Under the pieces are notes generated by a model that was given only the letters and a program-made list of their open reading frames with translations, searched no databases and was not told the origin of the DNA. This document shows positions 24,189 through 34,387 of a stretch of DNA of 64,000 nucleotides, piece after piece (positions within the stretch are counted from its first letter, which is position 1; every line of letters starts with the position of its first letter). Source of the DNA: Rhodococcus yananensis. GTDB lineage: Bacteria; Actinomycetota; Actinomycetes; Mycobacteriales; Mycobacteriaceae. The translations under genes and the position numbers were made by a program. The stretch is taken from the NCBI RefSeq assembly GCF_020515525.1, contig NZ_JAIYEP010000004.1:1-64000 (forward strand), in the 5' to 3' direction.

Positions 24189-25037
24189 GTGTCTGATGCC
24201 CTCACCGTCGAGAATGCACCGATCGAATCGTCGTCGCGCAGTTTCCGTCGCGCGTTCGAGGATCTCCGCGACGGTTTCTCCCACCGCGAACTCTGGCTGC
24301 ACCTCGGGTGGCAGGACATCAAGCAGCGGTACCGCCGGTCGGTGCTCGGCCCGTTCTGGATCACGATCGCGACGGGTGTGTCGGCGATCGCGATGGGCGT
24401 GCTCTACGGCACGTTGTTCAACCTCGACGTGCCCGAGTTCCTTCCGTACGTGGCGCTCGGCTTCATCATCTGGAACCTGATCAGCGGCGCGATCCTCGAG
24501 GGCGCCGACGTGTTCATGTCGAACGAGGGCCTGATCAAACAGTTGCCCACGCCGCTGAGTGTGCACGTGTACCGACTCGTGTGGCGGCAGATGATCCTGT
24601 TCGCCCACAACATCGTCATCTACATCGGCATCCTCATCGTCTTCCCCCAGCCGCTGCACTGGACGGCGCTCGCCGCGATCCCGGCGCTCGCTCTGATCGC
24701 GATCAACGCCGTGTGGGTGGCCCTCGTGTTCGGCATCCTCTCGACCCGCTACCGCGACATCGCGCCGCTGCTCGGCAGCATCGTCCAGCTCCTGTTCTTC
24801 ATGACGCCGATCATCTGGACGGAGAAGACCCTCGAGGGCACCGGCAACGAGGGTCGTGCCCGGATCGCGGAGATCAATCCGCTGTACCACTTCCTCGATA
24901 TCGTGCGCACTCCGCTGCTCGGCGGCGACCAGCAGCTGTACCACTGGGTGATCGTGCTGGCGATCACGGTGCTCGGCTGGATCCTCGCGCTGTGCGTGAT
25001 GCGCAACTACCGCTCCCGGGTCGCCTACTGGGTGTGA
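24189..25037 (+). CDS. wzm: ABC transporter permease for galactan export (Wzm/RfbD)
   Basis: The product is 282 aa with six predicted membrane helices and the ABC2-type polysaccharide exporter signature near the N-terminus (LWLHLGWQDIKQRYRRSVLGPFWITI). It would pair with Wzt (13498-14340) to move lipid-linked galactan across the membrane, like Rv3783. The GTG start has no ribosome site but a TAGGCT box 8 nt upstream, so the mRNA is probably leaderless. Its last 13 nt overlap the convergent MarR gene. In mycobacteria wzm follows glfT1 directly; here fadD, copper and arginine genes lie between. Confidence 0.9.
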   Translation: MSDALTVENAPIESSSRSFRRAFEDLRDGFSHRELWLHLGWQDIKQRYRRSVLGPFWITIATGVSAIAMGVLYGTLFNLDVPEFLPYVALGFIIWNLISGAILEGADVFMSNEGLIKQLPTPLSVHVYRLVWRQMILFAHNIVIYIGILIVFPQPLHWTALAAIPALALIAINAVWVALVFGILSTRYRDIAPLLGSIVQLLFFMTPIIWTEKTLEGTGNEGRARIAEINPLYHFLDIVRTPLLGGDQQLYHWVIVLAITVLGWILALCVMRNYRSRVAYWV

Positions 25038-25513
25038 GTGTCGGCCCCACCCGACACGGGCGGGGTGTCGCGTAACAACTCCATGATCGTCCGCCAGGAC
25101 CGTTCCGCTCCGTTACCGGCCCGGCGGAACACGTCGTCGAGCAGGTTCATCTGGGTGTCGACGAGTTCGGACTCGAGTTCGCGGCCCGCGTCGGTGACGG
25201 CCAGTCGTCGGACCCTACGGTCGTCCGGGTCGGTCGTGACCGTGAGCAGACCCTGGTCCACCAGGTCGCGGACGGGCCGGTGCAGGGCCTGCTTGGTCAC
25301 GCCGAGGACGTCGAGCAGCGCGCCGACGGAGATCCCGTCGTCGCGGCGAACGAAGTGGAGGACGCGGTGGTGGGTGCGACCGAGTCCGCGTTCGGCGAGC
25401 AGCCGGTCGGGTAGCGCCGTGAAGGTGCGGTAGCCGAAGTAGAAGTCCTCGATCGCGCGCCGCAGCTCCGTCTCACGATTTGGGTCAAACACATTGACCT
25501 TCTGTTCGTTCAC
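25025..25513 (-). CDS. MarR-family transcriptional regulator
   Basis: The product is 162 aa with a MarR winged helix: LGRTHHRVLHFVRRDDGISVGALLDVLGVTKQALHRPVRDLVDQGLLTVTTDPDDRRVRRLAVTDAG is the recognition region and wing, in segments. The start is a GTG at 25513. It is divergent from an aminotransferase gene. Two copies of the inverted repeat GTCAA-N5-TTGAC lie in and before its start, so it very likely represses itself and the aminotransferase. The ligand may be an amino acid or related compound, judged only by the neighbour. It overlaps the 3' end of wzm by 13 nt. Confidence 0.87.
   Translation of the reverse strand: MNEQKVNVFDPNRETELRRAIEDFYFGYRTFTALPDRLLAERGLGRTHHRVLHFVRRDDGISVGALLDVLGVTKQALHRPVRDLVDQGLLTVTTDPDDRRVRRLAVTDAGRELESELVDTQMNLLDDVFRRAGNGAERSWRTIMELLRDTPPVSGGADTHTQ
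25484..25498. promoter_or_regulatory. MarR operator, copy 1 (GTCAA-N5-TTGAC)
   Basis: A perfect 5+5 inverted repeat with 5-nt spacer, located inside the first codons of the MarR gene. Its centre is 42 nt (about four helical turns) from the second copy, so both would face the same side of the DNA. Confidence 0.55.
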
Positions 25514-25525
25514 GCCCTAGGGTAT

Positions 25526-25540
25526 GTCAACTTCATTGAC
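25526..25540. promoter_or_regulatory. MarR operator, copy 2 (GTCAA-N5-TTGAC)
   Basis: A perfect 5+5 inverted repeat in the divergent intergenic region. TAGGGT (25518-25523) just upstream is a likely -10 for the aminotransferase gene, so a protein bound here would cover the transcription start. Confidence 0.6.
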
Positions 25541-25558
25541 CTACCGAAGGACGGCATC

Positions 25559-26659
25559 ATGTTCTCCCACCGCGTCGCAGCGCTACGACCGTCACCGATC
25601 CGCGAGATCCTCGGTGTCGTCGACCGGCCCGGCATGGTCTCGTTCGCCGGAGGTCTCCCCGCCACCGACACCCTCCCGCACCCGAGAGTCGACCTCGACC
25701 CCACCACCCTGCAGTACGGACCCAGCGAAGGCGACCCGGCGCTGCGGGCCGTCGTGTCCGAGAACCTCCGCGGACTCGGCATCGACGCGCCCCCGGAACG
25801 GGTGCTGATCCTCTCCGGCAGCCAGCAGGGGATCGACCTCGTCGCGAAACTGTTCGTCGACCCGGGCACCCCCGTCGCCGTCGAGAACCCCACCTACCTC
25901 GCCGCCCTCCAGACCTTCCGCTTCCACGGGGCCGCATTCACCGACCTCGATTGGACCGACACACCCGCCGCGCCCCTGACCTACGTCGTCCCCACCTTCG
26001 CGAACCCCACCGGCCGCTGCGCGACCACCGCCGAACGCGACGCCCTGGCCCGCGCCTGCACCGACGGCGGCGTCACCCTGTTCGAGGACGACCCCTACCG
26101 GGAACTGGCCTACGGTCCGTGCGACCGCACCCCGATCGCCGCGCGGATGCGGGGCGGCTCCTGGATCTACCAGGGCTCGTTCTCCAAGACGTTCGCACCC
26201 GGGCTGCGACTCGGCTTCCTCGCCGCCTCCGACGACCTGTTCCCCCGACTGGTGATGCTCAAGCAGGCCGTCGACCTGCACAGTTCGTCGCTGTCACAGA
26301 AGATCGTGCTCGACGCGATCACCGCCGGCACGTGGCCGGGCCGCCTCACCGACCTCGCCGCGTTCTACCGGCGACGCCGCGACACCTTCGACGCCGCCCT
26401 CCACCGCCACTTCGACGGCCACGCCACCTGGAGCCCCCCCGACGGCGGACTCTTCTTCTGGCTGCGACTCGACCGGCCCGTCGACACCCGCACGCTGCTC
26501 CCCGAGGCGATCACCCGGAACGTCGCGTTCATGCCCGGCGAGGAGTTCTACGCGGGCGAGCCCCGCCTCGGCACCCTCCGCCTCAACTTCAGCCACGCCG
26601 ACGCCGACGCCACCGAACGTGGCCTGCGCACGCTCGCCGATCTCCTCACCGAACAGTGA
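25559..26659 (+). CDS. Class I/II PLP aminotransferase (2-aminoadipate / LysN type)
   Basis: The product is 366 aa. It begins with VAALRPSPIREILGV and FAGGLPATDTLP, typical of the MocR-like/LysN aminotransferase branch. It has LQYGPSEGDPALR, SGSQQGIDLVAKLF, PTFANPTGRCA, a DDPYREL strand, and the PLP Lys in YQGSFSKTFAPGLRLGF. It would transfer amino groups to a 2-keto acid, with aromatic, branched or 2-aminoadipate substrates possible. There is no helix-turn-helix domain, so it is an enzyme rather than a MocR regulator. The ATG at 25559 has GAAGGA upstream. It is controlled by the divergent MarR gene, judging from the operators. Confidence 0.85.
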   Translation: MFSHRVAALRPSPIREILGVVDRPGMVSFAGGLPATDTLPHPRVDLDPTTLQYGPSEGDPALRAVVSENLRGLGIDAPPERVLILSGSQQGIDLVAKLFVDPGTPVAVENPTYLAALQTFRFHGAAFTDLDWTDTPAAPLTYVVPTFANPTGRCATTAERDALARACTDGGVTLFEDDPYRELAYGPCDRTPIAARMRGGSWIYQGSFSKTFAPGLRLGFLAASDDLFPRLVMLKQAVDLHSSSLSQKIVLDAITAGTWPGRLTDLAAFYRRRRDTFDAALHRHFDGHATWSPPDGGLFFWLRLDRPVDTRTLLPEAITRNVAFMPGEEFYAGEPRLGTLRLNFSHADADATERGLRTLADLLTEQ

Positions 26660-26693
26660 CCGCCCACCGGACACCACCGACCCCACCTGCCGG

Positions 26694-28235
26694 TCAGCCC
26701 GTCGGCACACCCGTCCGTTCGACGGCGTCCTCCCCCGGCCCCGCCCGCTCGAGACGCACGATCTGCAGGTGGTGCACCGGCTCCGCGTCGACGACGACGA
26801 ACCCCACGCCGGTGAGCGCCCGATACGTGTCGGTACCGGCGAACCGGTACGGCTCGAACCGCCACCACACGTTGTTCGGATGCCACAATCGCCACGCCGT
26901 GTCCCGGTCACGGTCCGCGACCACCCACACCACGTCGCACCGGTCCGCGGCGCGTTCCGCGAGGACATCGGGCGGGGCGTCGCTCGACCACAGGTTGTCG
27001 CGCTCCGCGGCACTGCGCCCGAGCCCGACGTCGTCGAGCCGCTCGGCGAGGTCGGGGCGGGCATCCGCGACCGAACGGGGGGACGTCGGCTGCCACGACA
27101 CGGTCGGTTCGAACGCCAGGCAGTCCCCCGGTCGCGACACCTCGAGCAGACGGTCCGCGACCGCCGTGTAGTCGGATCCCCCAGGCTTCCCGAACGGTTG
27201 ACGTTGCGCCACGTAAGCGGGCGCCACCGCCACCGCGACCGCCGCCAGACCCACCGCGACCACCCACCCCCGCGCCGTGATCCGCGCGAGCATCCACCCC
27301 GCCGACAATGCCATCGACGGCACCGTGAACGCCACGTAGCGGTCCAGATAGATGTTCTCCGACACGACCGACACCGCGAGCAGCAACGCCATCGGCACCA
27401 CGACACCGGGCACGGCCAGCCACGGCAGGATCCGCTCCCGCGCGCCCACCCCCGACGCGACGACGCACACGGACCCGACCACGACGATCACCGCGCACAT
27501 CGCCGCCGCCCACGGTGCCTGCGGGAACCACTGGTCCAACAGCACCGTGCGCACCACCGTGCCGTCCAACGGCGGAATCCACGACACCTGTTTCTTCTGC
27601 GACCACACGAGAAACACGAACGGTGCCGCCGCCACCGATCCGACCGCAGCCGACACGAGGAACCGCAGTCGGTCGCGACGCACCGCCAGCACCGTCACCG
27701 CGTGTGCCACCACCAACGTCGCCGTGTACACGAAGGTGACGGTCGCGAGCGTCACCATCGGTGCGTACAACACCCACCAGCGCGCGTGACCGGAAGTGAT
27801 CGCCGCGGCCACCAGCCACGACAACACCGCGGCCCCGGCGATCGCGAACGCATACGAACGCGCCTCGGTCGCCGCCCACGTCACCCTCGGCGTCAATGCG
27901 AACAGCACACCCGCCGCGACCGCGACGCGCGGACCCGCCAGGATCCTGCCGGTGGCGGTGACGGCAGCGGCACCGACCCCCAGCGCGACGGCACCCGGGA
28001 TACGGGCCGTGAACTCGTCGATCCCGACCAGTGAGAACCACCCGTGCAACAGCAGATTGTGCAGGGCGTGCACCGCGTCGCGCTGCGCATGCAACGCCAC
28101 GAATCCGTCCAGCGGACGGTTCGCCGCCGAGATCGTCGCGGCCTCGTCCCACCACAGCGACGGAACCCACGAGAAGGCTGCCCCCACCAGCACGGTCGCC
28201 ACCCCGACCAGCAGAGGCAACGACCGGCCGAGCAC
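26694..28235 (-). CDS. GT-C family membrane glycosyltransferase
   Basis: The product is 513 aa with about 10-11 hydrophobic segments and a soluble C-terminal domain of about 150 residues. The first loop carries SLWWDEAATISAANRP, where the DE pair matches the catalytic acidic motif of GT39/ArnT-like GT-C enzymes that use polyprenyl-phosphate sugars on the outer face of the membrane. The GTG start lies 3 nt after the glfT2 stop, so they are cotranscribed. A role in cell-wall glycan decoration or elongation is likely. The sugar and acceptor cannot be read from sequence. Confidence 0.8.
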   Translation of the reverse strand: MLGRSLPLLVGVATVLVGAAFSWVPSLWWDEAATISAANRPLDGFVALHAQRDAVHALHNLLLHGWFSLVGIDEFTARIPGAVALGVGAAAVTATGRILAGPRVAVAAGVLFALTPRVTWAATEARSYAFAIAGAAVLSWLVAAAITSGHARWWVLYAPMVTLATVTFVYTATLVVAHAVTVLAVRRDRLRFLVSAAVGSVAAAPFVFLVWSQKKQVSWIPPLDGTVVRTVLLDQWFPQAPWAAAMCAVIVVVGSVCVVASGVGARERILPWLAVPGVVVPMALLLAVSVVSENIYLDRYVAFTVPSMALSAGWMLARITARGWVVAVGLAAVAVAVAPAYVAQRQPFGKPGGSDYTAVADRLLEVSRPGDCLAFEPTVSWQPTSPRSVADARPDLAERLDDVGLGRSAAERDNLWSSDAPPDVLAERAADRCDVVWVVADRDRDTAWRLWHPNNVWWRFEPYRFAGTDTYRALTGVGFVVVDAEPVHHLQIVRLERAGPGEDAVERTGVPTG

Positions 28236-28238
28236 CGG

Positions 28239-30140
28239 TTACCCGTCGATTCCGTACAGACGCGCCCAGTTCTCACGGCTCGTGAGTTTCGGCATCGCGT
28301 CCTGCCACACCCGCTTCATGTGGGGAGCCTCCTTGCGCAGCTGCCAGCACACTCGTGCCGCATGCTTCGCGAGGTCGACGGCGGTGTCCTTGTCGCGACG
28401 ACGCACCCGCACCGCGTTCTGGGAGGCATCGGTGACGACCGCGTTGTCGAACAGCGACACGTGCCACCAGCTCGCGAAATGCGCCGGCACCGTCACCGGG
28501 CGCCCCTGGACCCGACCGGTGAACTGCTGCACCGCGCGCTTGAGCAACACCAACCCCTCGCGCGACTCGTCCGGCTCGAACTGCCACACCGACATCTGGG
28601 TGTGCGGGTCGGACTCGTTGCCCACGTCCACGGCCGGCTTCGGCTTCGTCTCCGGGTAGCGGTCACGCAACTCCCGCAGTTCCCTCAGCACCGCCTGCCC
28701 GCCGTCGTACAGGACGTCGGGCCCGGCCAGGAAGTCCTCCGCAGCCTTGATGAACGTCGCCGCCAGCCCGTACTGCATCGACACGATCAGCTCGCCGATC
28801 TTGCGGAACAGATACTTCGCCATGTCCGTGCCGTCGAACCGACCGTAGATCGACGAAACGATCAGACCGTTTCGGATACTGAAGTAACGCGACCAGTCGT
28901 CGTAGTCCTTCAGATGGAAATCGGCATGCCACACACCGGCGTTCGGCAGCGTGACCGTCGGGTGACCCGCGAACCGGGCGCGGATGCCGTACTCGATGTC
29001 GTCCCACTGGAAGAACAACGGGATCGGAAGCCCGCAGTCGGCGATGATCTCGGCGGGCAGCAGGCACGTCCACCAGCCGTTCCAGCCCGCGTCGAAACGC
29101 GCGTCCTGCTTCTTCTTGACCAGGTCGATGCCCATCCGCGCGCCCGGGGTGAGTGCACCGGCGGTGATCTCGTCGAGCACTTCGCGTTCGGCACTCACGT
29201 GCAGGATCTGCGGGTTGCTCAGCGACAGCATCTGCGCGCCGACGATCGTGGGCTGCACCGTCATGTTCGCGAACGCGTTCATCCGCAGCACCGACTCGGG
29301 TTCGCACAGGATGTCGTCGTCCATCACGATGACGTTCGCGTGCGCCGAGTTCGGCGAGCCCGTGATCTCGTACATGCCGCGCGAGAACCCGCCGGCACCA
29401 CCGAGGTTGGGTTGGGTGAGGTACTTCAGTTTGCCGCCGAGCTTCTCCTCGACCTCCGCGAACGCCGCGCGCGACCGCACCTGGTCGGTGCCCTGGTCGA
29501 CGATGCACACCGCGTCGATGTCGGCCATCGCATCGTCGTCGGATGCGAGGGTGCCGACGGTGACGGTGCAGTCGTCGGCGCGGTTGAACGTGCAGATCAC
29601 CACCGCGGCCGGGCGCAGATGCTCGGGCGCCGCGACCGTCCACCGCACATCGGACACCAGCAGCGAACCGTTCGTGGCCTCGGCCACGAACCACATCGCA
29701 CCTCCGTCGACGAATCGTTCGATGGGAAGCTCGAGGTCGAGATCGCCGGAACCCGACACCTTCTCGACGGTGACGATGCGCTCGCGGCCCCGGGCGTCGG
29801 ACGCCCACACCGCGAACGAAGCGCTCCCCGAGGACGCGTAGGTGAGCTGCAGGCTCACCGTCTTCACGTCGGTCCAGCGCTGCCAGAAGCTCGCCGGAAA
29901 CCGGCCGAAGTACGTGTTGGTGCCCGCCTTCGCGCCCGCGGCGAGTTGCAGTCCGTGACGATCGGCGGCGGCATCGCCCTTCGTGACGACGTACATCTTC
30001 TCGGGGACCCGCTCCGACAGCGATCCGAACAACCCTCGTTGGACGATCAGCCGGTCGCGGCGGACGGGTTCGACGAGGGCGTCCCCCAGCGCGTCGACAG
30101 TCTTCTCGTTCGTCACGTCGCCGGCAGATGCCTGCTCCAT
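28239..30140 (-). CDS. glfT2: Galactofuranosyltransferase GlfT2
   Basis: The product is 633 aa, close to the 637 aa of M. tuberculosis Rv3808c. It has an N-terminal beta domain, a GT-A domain beginning [12 protein letters not shown], a metal-binding DDD in [10 protein letters not shown], the acceptor motif [12 protein letters not shown], the [12 protein letters not shown] loop, and a C-terminal helical tetramerisation domain. It adds alternating beta-1,5 and beta-1,6 galactofuranose to make most of the galactan chain, in the cytoplasm at the membrane. I chose the ATG at 30140 with GGGGAG upstream; the frame extends to 30224 without support. glf (UDP-galactopyranose mutase), its usual neighbour, is absent from the window. 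Confidence 0.95.
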   Translation of the reverse strand: MEQASAGDVTNEKTVDALGDALVEPVRRDRLIVQRGLFGSLSERVPEKMYVVTKGDAAADRHGLQLAAGAKAGTNTYFGRFPASFWQRWTDVKTVSLQLTYASSGSASFAVWASDARGRERIVTVEKVSGSGDLDLELPIERFVDGGAMWFVAEATNGSLLVSDVRWTVAAPEHLRPAAVVICTFNRADDCTVTVGTLASDDDAMADIDAVCIVDQGTDQVRSRAAFAEVEEKLGGKLKYLTQPNLGGAGGFSRGMYEITGSPNSAHANVIVMDDDILCEPESVLRMNAFANMTVQPTIVGAQMLSLSNPQILHVSAEREVLDEITAGALTPGARMGIDLVKKKQDARFDAGWNGWWTCLLPAEIIADCGLPIPLFFQWDDIEYGIRARFAGHPTVTLPNAGVWHADFHLKDYDDWSRYFSIRNGLIVSSIYGRFDGTDMAKYLFRKIGELIVSMQYGLAATFIKAAEDFLAGPDVLYDGGQAVLRELRELRDRYPETKPKPAVDVGNESDPHTQMSVWQFEPDESREGLVLLKRAVQQFTGRVQGRPVTVPAHFASWWHVSLFDNAVVTDASQNAVRVRRRDKDTAVDLAKHAARVCWQLRKEAPHMKRVWQDAMPKLTSRENWARLYGIDG

Positions 30141-30242
30141 CGAGCTACTCCCCGTTGTGGTCGATCCTTGTTGGTCCGGATGCGACAGTAGCAGCGGCCA
30201 CGACCCGCTTCCCTGCTCACGCAAGTCGACGACCGGTTCGGT

Positions 30243-30298
30243 CGGAACAACCGGAATGTCCTCTATATCCGGAACAACCGCTGTATCCGGAACAACCG
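30243..30298. repeat. Short phased repeats CGGAACAACCG
   Basis: Three copies of CGGAACAACCG start at 30243, 30270 and 30288, with spacings of 27 and 18 nt (multiples of 9). They lie in the gap between the glfT2 start and the rmlB stop. Function unknown; possibly a regulatory array or the remains of coding repeats. Confidence 0.5.
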
Positions 30299-30309
30299 CC
30301 CGACGGCGG

Positions 30310-32226
<1,917 letters not shown>

Positions 32227-32230
32227 GGTC

Positions 32231-32809
32231 ATGGATCACCGCGAACTGACGATCGCCGGGGCGTGGGAGCTCACTCCGAGGCAGTTCGGGGACCACCGAG
32301 GGGTCTTCCTCGAATGGTTCCGGCAGTCCACGTTCGCCGACGTCGTCGGCCGGACCCTCGACCTCGCGCAGGCCAACTGCTCGGTGTCCGCAGCCGGCGT
32401 GCTGCGCGGAATCCACTACGCCGACGTTCCGCCCGGCCAGGCCAAGTACGTGACGTGTGTGTCCGGTTCGGTGCTCGATGTCGTCGTCGACCTGCGGGTC
32501 GGGTCGCCCACCTTCGGACAGTGGGATTCGGTGCTGCTCGACACCGTCGACCGTCGGGCGATCTTCCTGTCGGAAGGGCTGGGGCACGGATTCCTGGCAT
32601 TGGAGGATCACTCGACCGTCGTCTACCTGTGCTCGACGGGATACGCCCCGGAACGCGAGCACGAGGTCCACCCCCTCGACCCCGCGCTCGGCATCGACTG
32701 GCCGACGTCCGGACCGGGCGGGCCCTTCACGTTCGAGCTGTCCGCGAAGGATCAGGCTGCGCCGACCCTCGCCGAAGCCCACGACGCAGGCCGACTCCCC
32801 CGATTCTGA
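32231..32809 (+). CDS. rmlC: dTDP-4-dehydrorhamnose 3,5-epimerase RmlC
   Basis: This 192-aa cupin-fold epimerase has FGDHRGVFLEWFRQ, the catalytic His in GVLRGIHY, VSGSVLDVVVDLR, the GHGFLAL His, and YLCSTGY. It inverts C3 and C5 of the 4-keto sugar. rmlD, the last step, is not in the window. The gene starts 4 nt after rmlA stops. A family B hairpin begins 3 nt after its stop. Confidence 0.94.
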   Translation: MDHRELTIAGAWELTPRQFGDHRGVFLEWFRQSTFADVVGRTLDLAQANCSVSAAGVLRGIHYADVPPGQAKYVTCVSGSVLDVVVDLRVGSPTFGQWDSVLLDTVDRRAIFLSEGLGHGFLALEDHSTVVYLCSTGYAPEREHEVHPLDPALGIDWPTSGPGGPFTFELSAKDQAAPTLAEAHDAGRLPRF

Positions 32810-32812
32810 TGC

Positions 32813-32861
32813 GACTTGTGCAGGTTCTTGCTCGCTGAGCAGGCGAGAACCTGCACAAGTC
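32813..32861. terminator. Hairpin, copy 1 of repeat family B
   Basis: A 16-bp outer stem (GACTTGTGCAGGTTCT and complement) encloses a small inner stem TGCTC-GCT-GAGCA. It lies between the convergent stops of rmlC and the DUF559 gene, and overlaps the latter's stop codon. A second copy in the same orientation is at 33780-33824. Confidence 0.7.
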
Positions 32862-33735
32862 AGCGGCGGCGGGCAAGGGCTTCACATATCCGGCGGATGA
32901 CACCTTCGGGATCGTCGTTCAAGGTGTGCCAGGTGAACCGAAGGACATGCCACCCGGCGTTCACGAGGATGTTCTGACGCTCCGTGTCCCGGCGGAACCG
33001 CTCCGGGTCGCGGTGCCACCTCCACCCGTCGACTTCGATCGCGACGCGTTCCTTCTCGAATGCCACATCGATCTCGAACCCACAGCTCCGGACGTGTATC
33101 CGCCAGCCGTCCAGCCCGGCCTTGCGCAACAGGTGGAGCAGCAGTCGCTCGGCTTCCGAGTGCCCACCGGACTCCGCGACGTCCAGAAGCCTCGCCGCGG
33201 CAACTGTGCCGTGGCGACCGGCATTGCGTTCGTGTGCCCGGCGGAGTTCGGCCAATGTCGTGTGCCGCTGCAAGGCGCGGTCCATGAGGGCCGTGCCACC
33301 CGGAATCACCACCGCGGTCTCGAGCACGGTCAACGGAAGTGCGGTGACCGGAAGGTGCCGCACCACGAGGGTGTCCTTCCACGGCAGATCACGGCGGCGC
33401 ACGGACACGGCGTGGGACCGGGGTCGGTACCGGTTCCGGGGCACGGTCACGTGAATCCGATCAGGAACCGAGTCGAGCAGACCGTGCCACCAGCAGGCGC
33501 TGGGACCGGACGCCACCGCGTCGAATCCTGCCCCGTAGACCGCCGCTCGTAGTTCGACGGCCGGGGTGCGTTCGCGGTCTGCGCGCTGGTAGACACCCGT
33601 TTCCACGGGGATCCACTCGCCGGACCGGAGGAGACGGCCGACGGCGGACGGACTCATCTGACATGCCAGTGCTTGTGCACGCGTGATGACGCCGTCCTGC
33701 CGCGCCAGTATCGCGAGGATCTCGTGCCGGTCCAT
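32860..33735 (-). CDS. AbiEi-type domain plus DUF559 endonuclease-like protein
   Basis: The product is 291 aa from the ATG at 33735. Residues 1-50 are a winged-helix antitoxin-like domain (ILAILARQDGVITRAQALACQ, AVGRLLRSGEWIPVETGVYQ), as in AbiEi proteins. Residues ~205-290 are a DUF559/Vsr-like PD-(D/E)XK fold: FEIDVAFEKERVAIEVDGW supplies the Asp and Glu-x-Asp, then RRDTERQNILVNAGWHVLRFTW. Such two-domain proteins are numerous in mycolata, and their role is unsettled (orphan antitoxin or nuclease). No AbiEii toxin gene is adjacent. The gene sits between two direct copies of a hairpin, with one copy right before it and one over its stop codon. This gives it the look of an inserted cassette. 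Confidence 0.8.
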   Translation of the reverse strand: MDRHEILAILARQDGVITRAQALACQMSPSAVGRLLRSGEWIPVETGVYQRADRERTPAVELRAAVYGAGFDAVASGPSACWWHGLLDSVPDRIHVTVPRNRYRPRSHAVSVRRRDLPWKDTLVVRHLPVTALPLTVLETAVVIPGGTALMDRALQRHTTLAELRRAHERNAGRHGTVAAARLLDVAESGGHSEAERLLLHLLRKAGLDGWRIHVRSCGFEIDVAFEKERVAIEVDGWRWHRDPERFRRDTERQNILVNAGWHVLRFTWHTLNDDPEGVIRRICEALARRR

Positions 33736-33779
33736 GCCCTTCAGACGCAGCCGCTCGTCGAACGGTTCCGTTTTTCGGT

Positions 33780-33824
33780 TTTGTGCAGGTTTTTGACCGC
33801 TGAGCGGGCAGAAACCTGCACAAA
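33780..33824. terminator. Hairpin, copy 2 of repeat family B
   Basis: TTGTGCAGGTTTTTG pairs with CAGAAACCTGCACAA (one wobble), enclosing CCGC-TGA-GCGG. It begins directly after the stop codon of the GtrA-like gene on the minus strand, so it likely terminates that transcript. It aligns in the same direction with the copy at 32813-32861. Confidence 0.7.
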
Positions 33825-34304
33825 TCAGCGGATCCGGAAGATGACCAGCCGCTGCACCACGAAATTGATCACGGTCGCGGTGCCCTGCGCCACGACGAAC
33901 GCGAACGGCGTGACCCACCACGCATCCGACATGGCGTCGTTGAGCAGGCCGTTGATACCCACCTGCGCGGTGAACGTCACCGCGTACAGAATCACGACGG
34001 CGACGAACCGCGCCTTGCTGGGCGGCGCCTGGAACGTCCAGCGCCGGTTGATGAGGTAGGCGGTGGTGGTGCCGGCCACGAACGAGATGGCCTTCGCGAC
34101 GTCGCGGCCCACACCCAGCGCCATGAGCAGCACGTACAGGCCGTAGTCGACGATCGCCGACAGCCCCCCGGTCAGCACGAACCGCACCAGCTGCGTCTTC
34201 AGGTCGAGCGCTTCGTCGGCCGTGGAATCGGTCAGCGGAAGCTCCGGGGCCAGCGGAACGTGGTGTTCCGGGAGCGGCTGGACGTGGTCGTGGGGCTCGG
34301 GCAC
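33825..34304 (-). CDS. GtrA-family membrane protein (Rv3789-like)
   Basis: The product is 159 aa. After a ~35-residue polar N-terminus there are four hydrophobic segments of the GtrA fold: [65 protein letters not shown] and [21 protein letters not shown]. The mycobacterial homologue Rv3789 lies in front of dprE1 and is linked to arabinan synthesis, proposed as a decaprenyl-phosphoarabinose flippase or an AftA anchor. Here it is also next to dprE1 but divergent from it. The GTG start at 34304 has TACCCT 7 nt upstream, so it is probably leaderless. Confidence 0.86.
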   Translation of the reverse strand: MPEPHDHVQPLPEHHVPLAPELPLTDSTADEALDLKTQLVRFVLTGGLSAIVDYGLYVLLMALGVGRDVAKAISFVAGTTTAYLINRRWTFQAPPSKARFVAVVILYAVTFTAQVGINGLLNDAMSDAWWVTPFAFVVAQGTATVINFVVQRLVIFRIR

Positions 34305-34373
34305 GCAGTCGAGGGTACTGCCCGTATCACGTCGGTGACCTACGGCATCTGCCGCCCCGCACCGGGTCGCGGG

Positions 34374-34379
34374 TAGCCT
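34374..34379 (+). promoter_or_regulatory. -10 box (TAGCCT) of dprE1, leaderless type
   Basis: TAGCCT is followed after exactly 8 nt by the ATG at 34388. The same spacing appears before wzm, aftA and both emb genes. This favours 34388 over the ATG at 34382 as the start. Confidence 0.5.
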
Positions 34380-34387
34380 CTATGCCG

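Noticed and set aside
32860-33735. Complete AbiE toxin-antitoxin system
   Set aside because: Only an AbiEi-like winged helix is present, fused to DUF559. No AbiEii nucleotidyltransferase-type toxin gene lies beside it.
32813-33824. Insertion sequence with terminal inverted repeats around the DUF559 gene
   Set aside because: The flanking copies are direct, not inverted, and no transposase motif (DDE or HUH) was seen in the protein. Reported as a hairpin-bracketed cassette instead.
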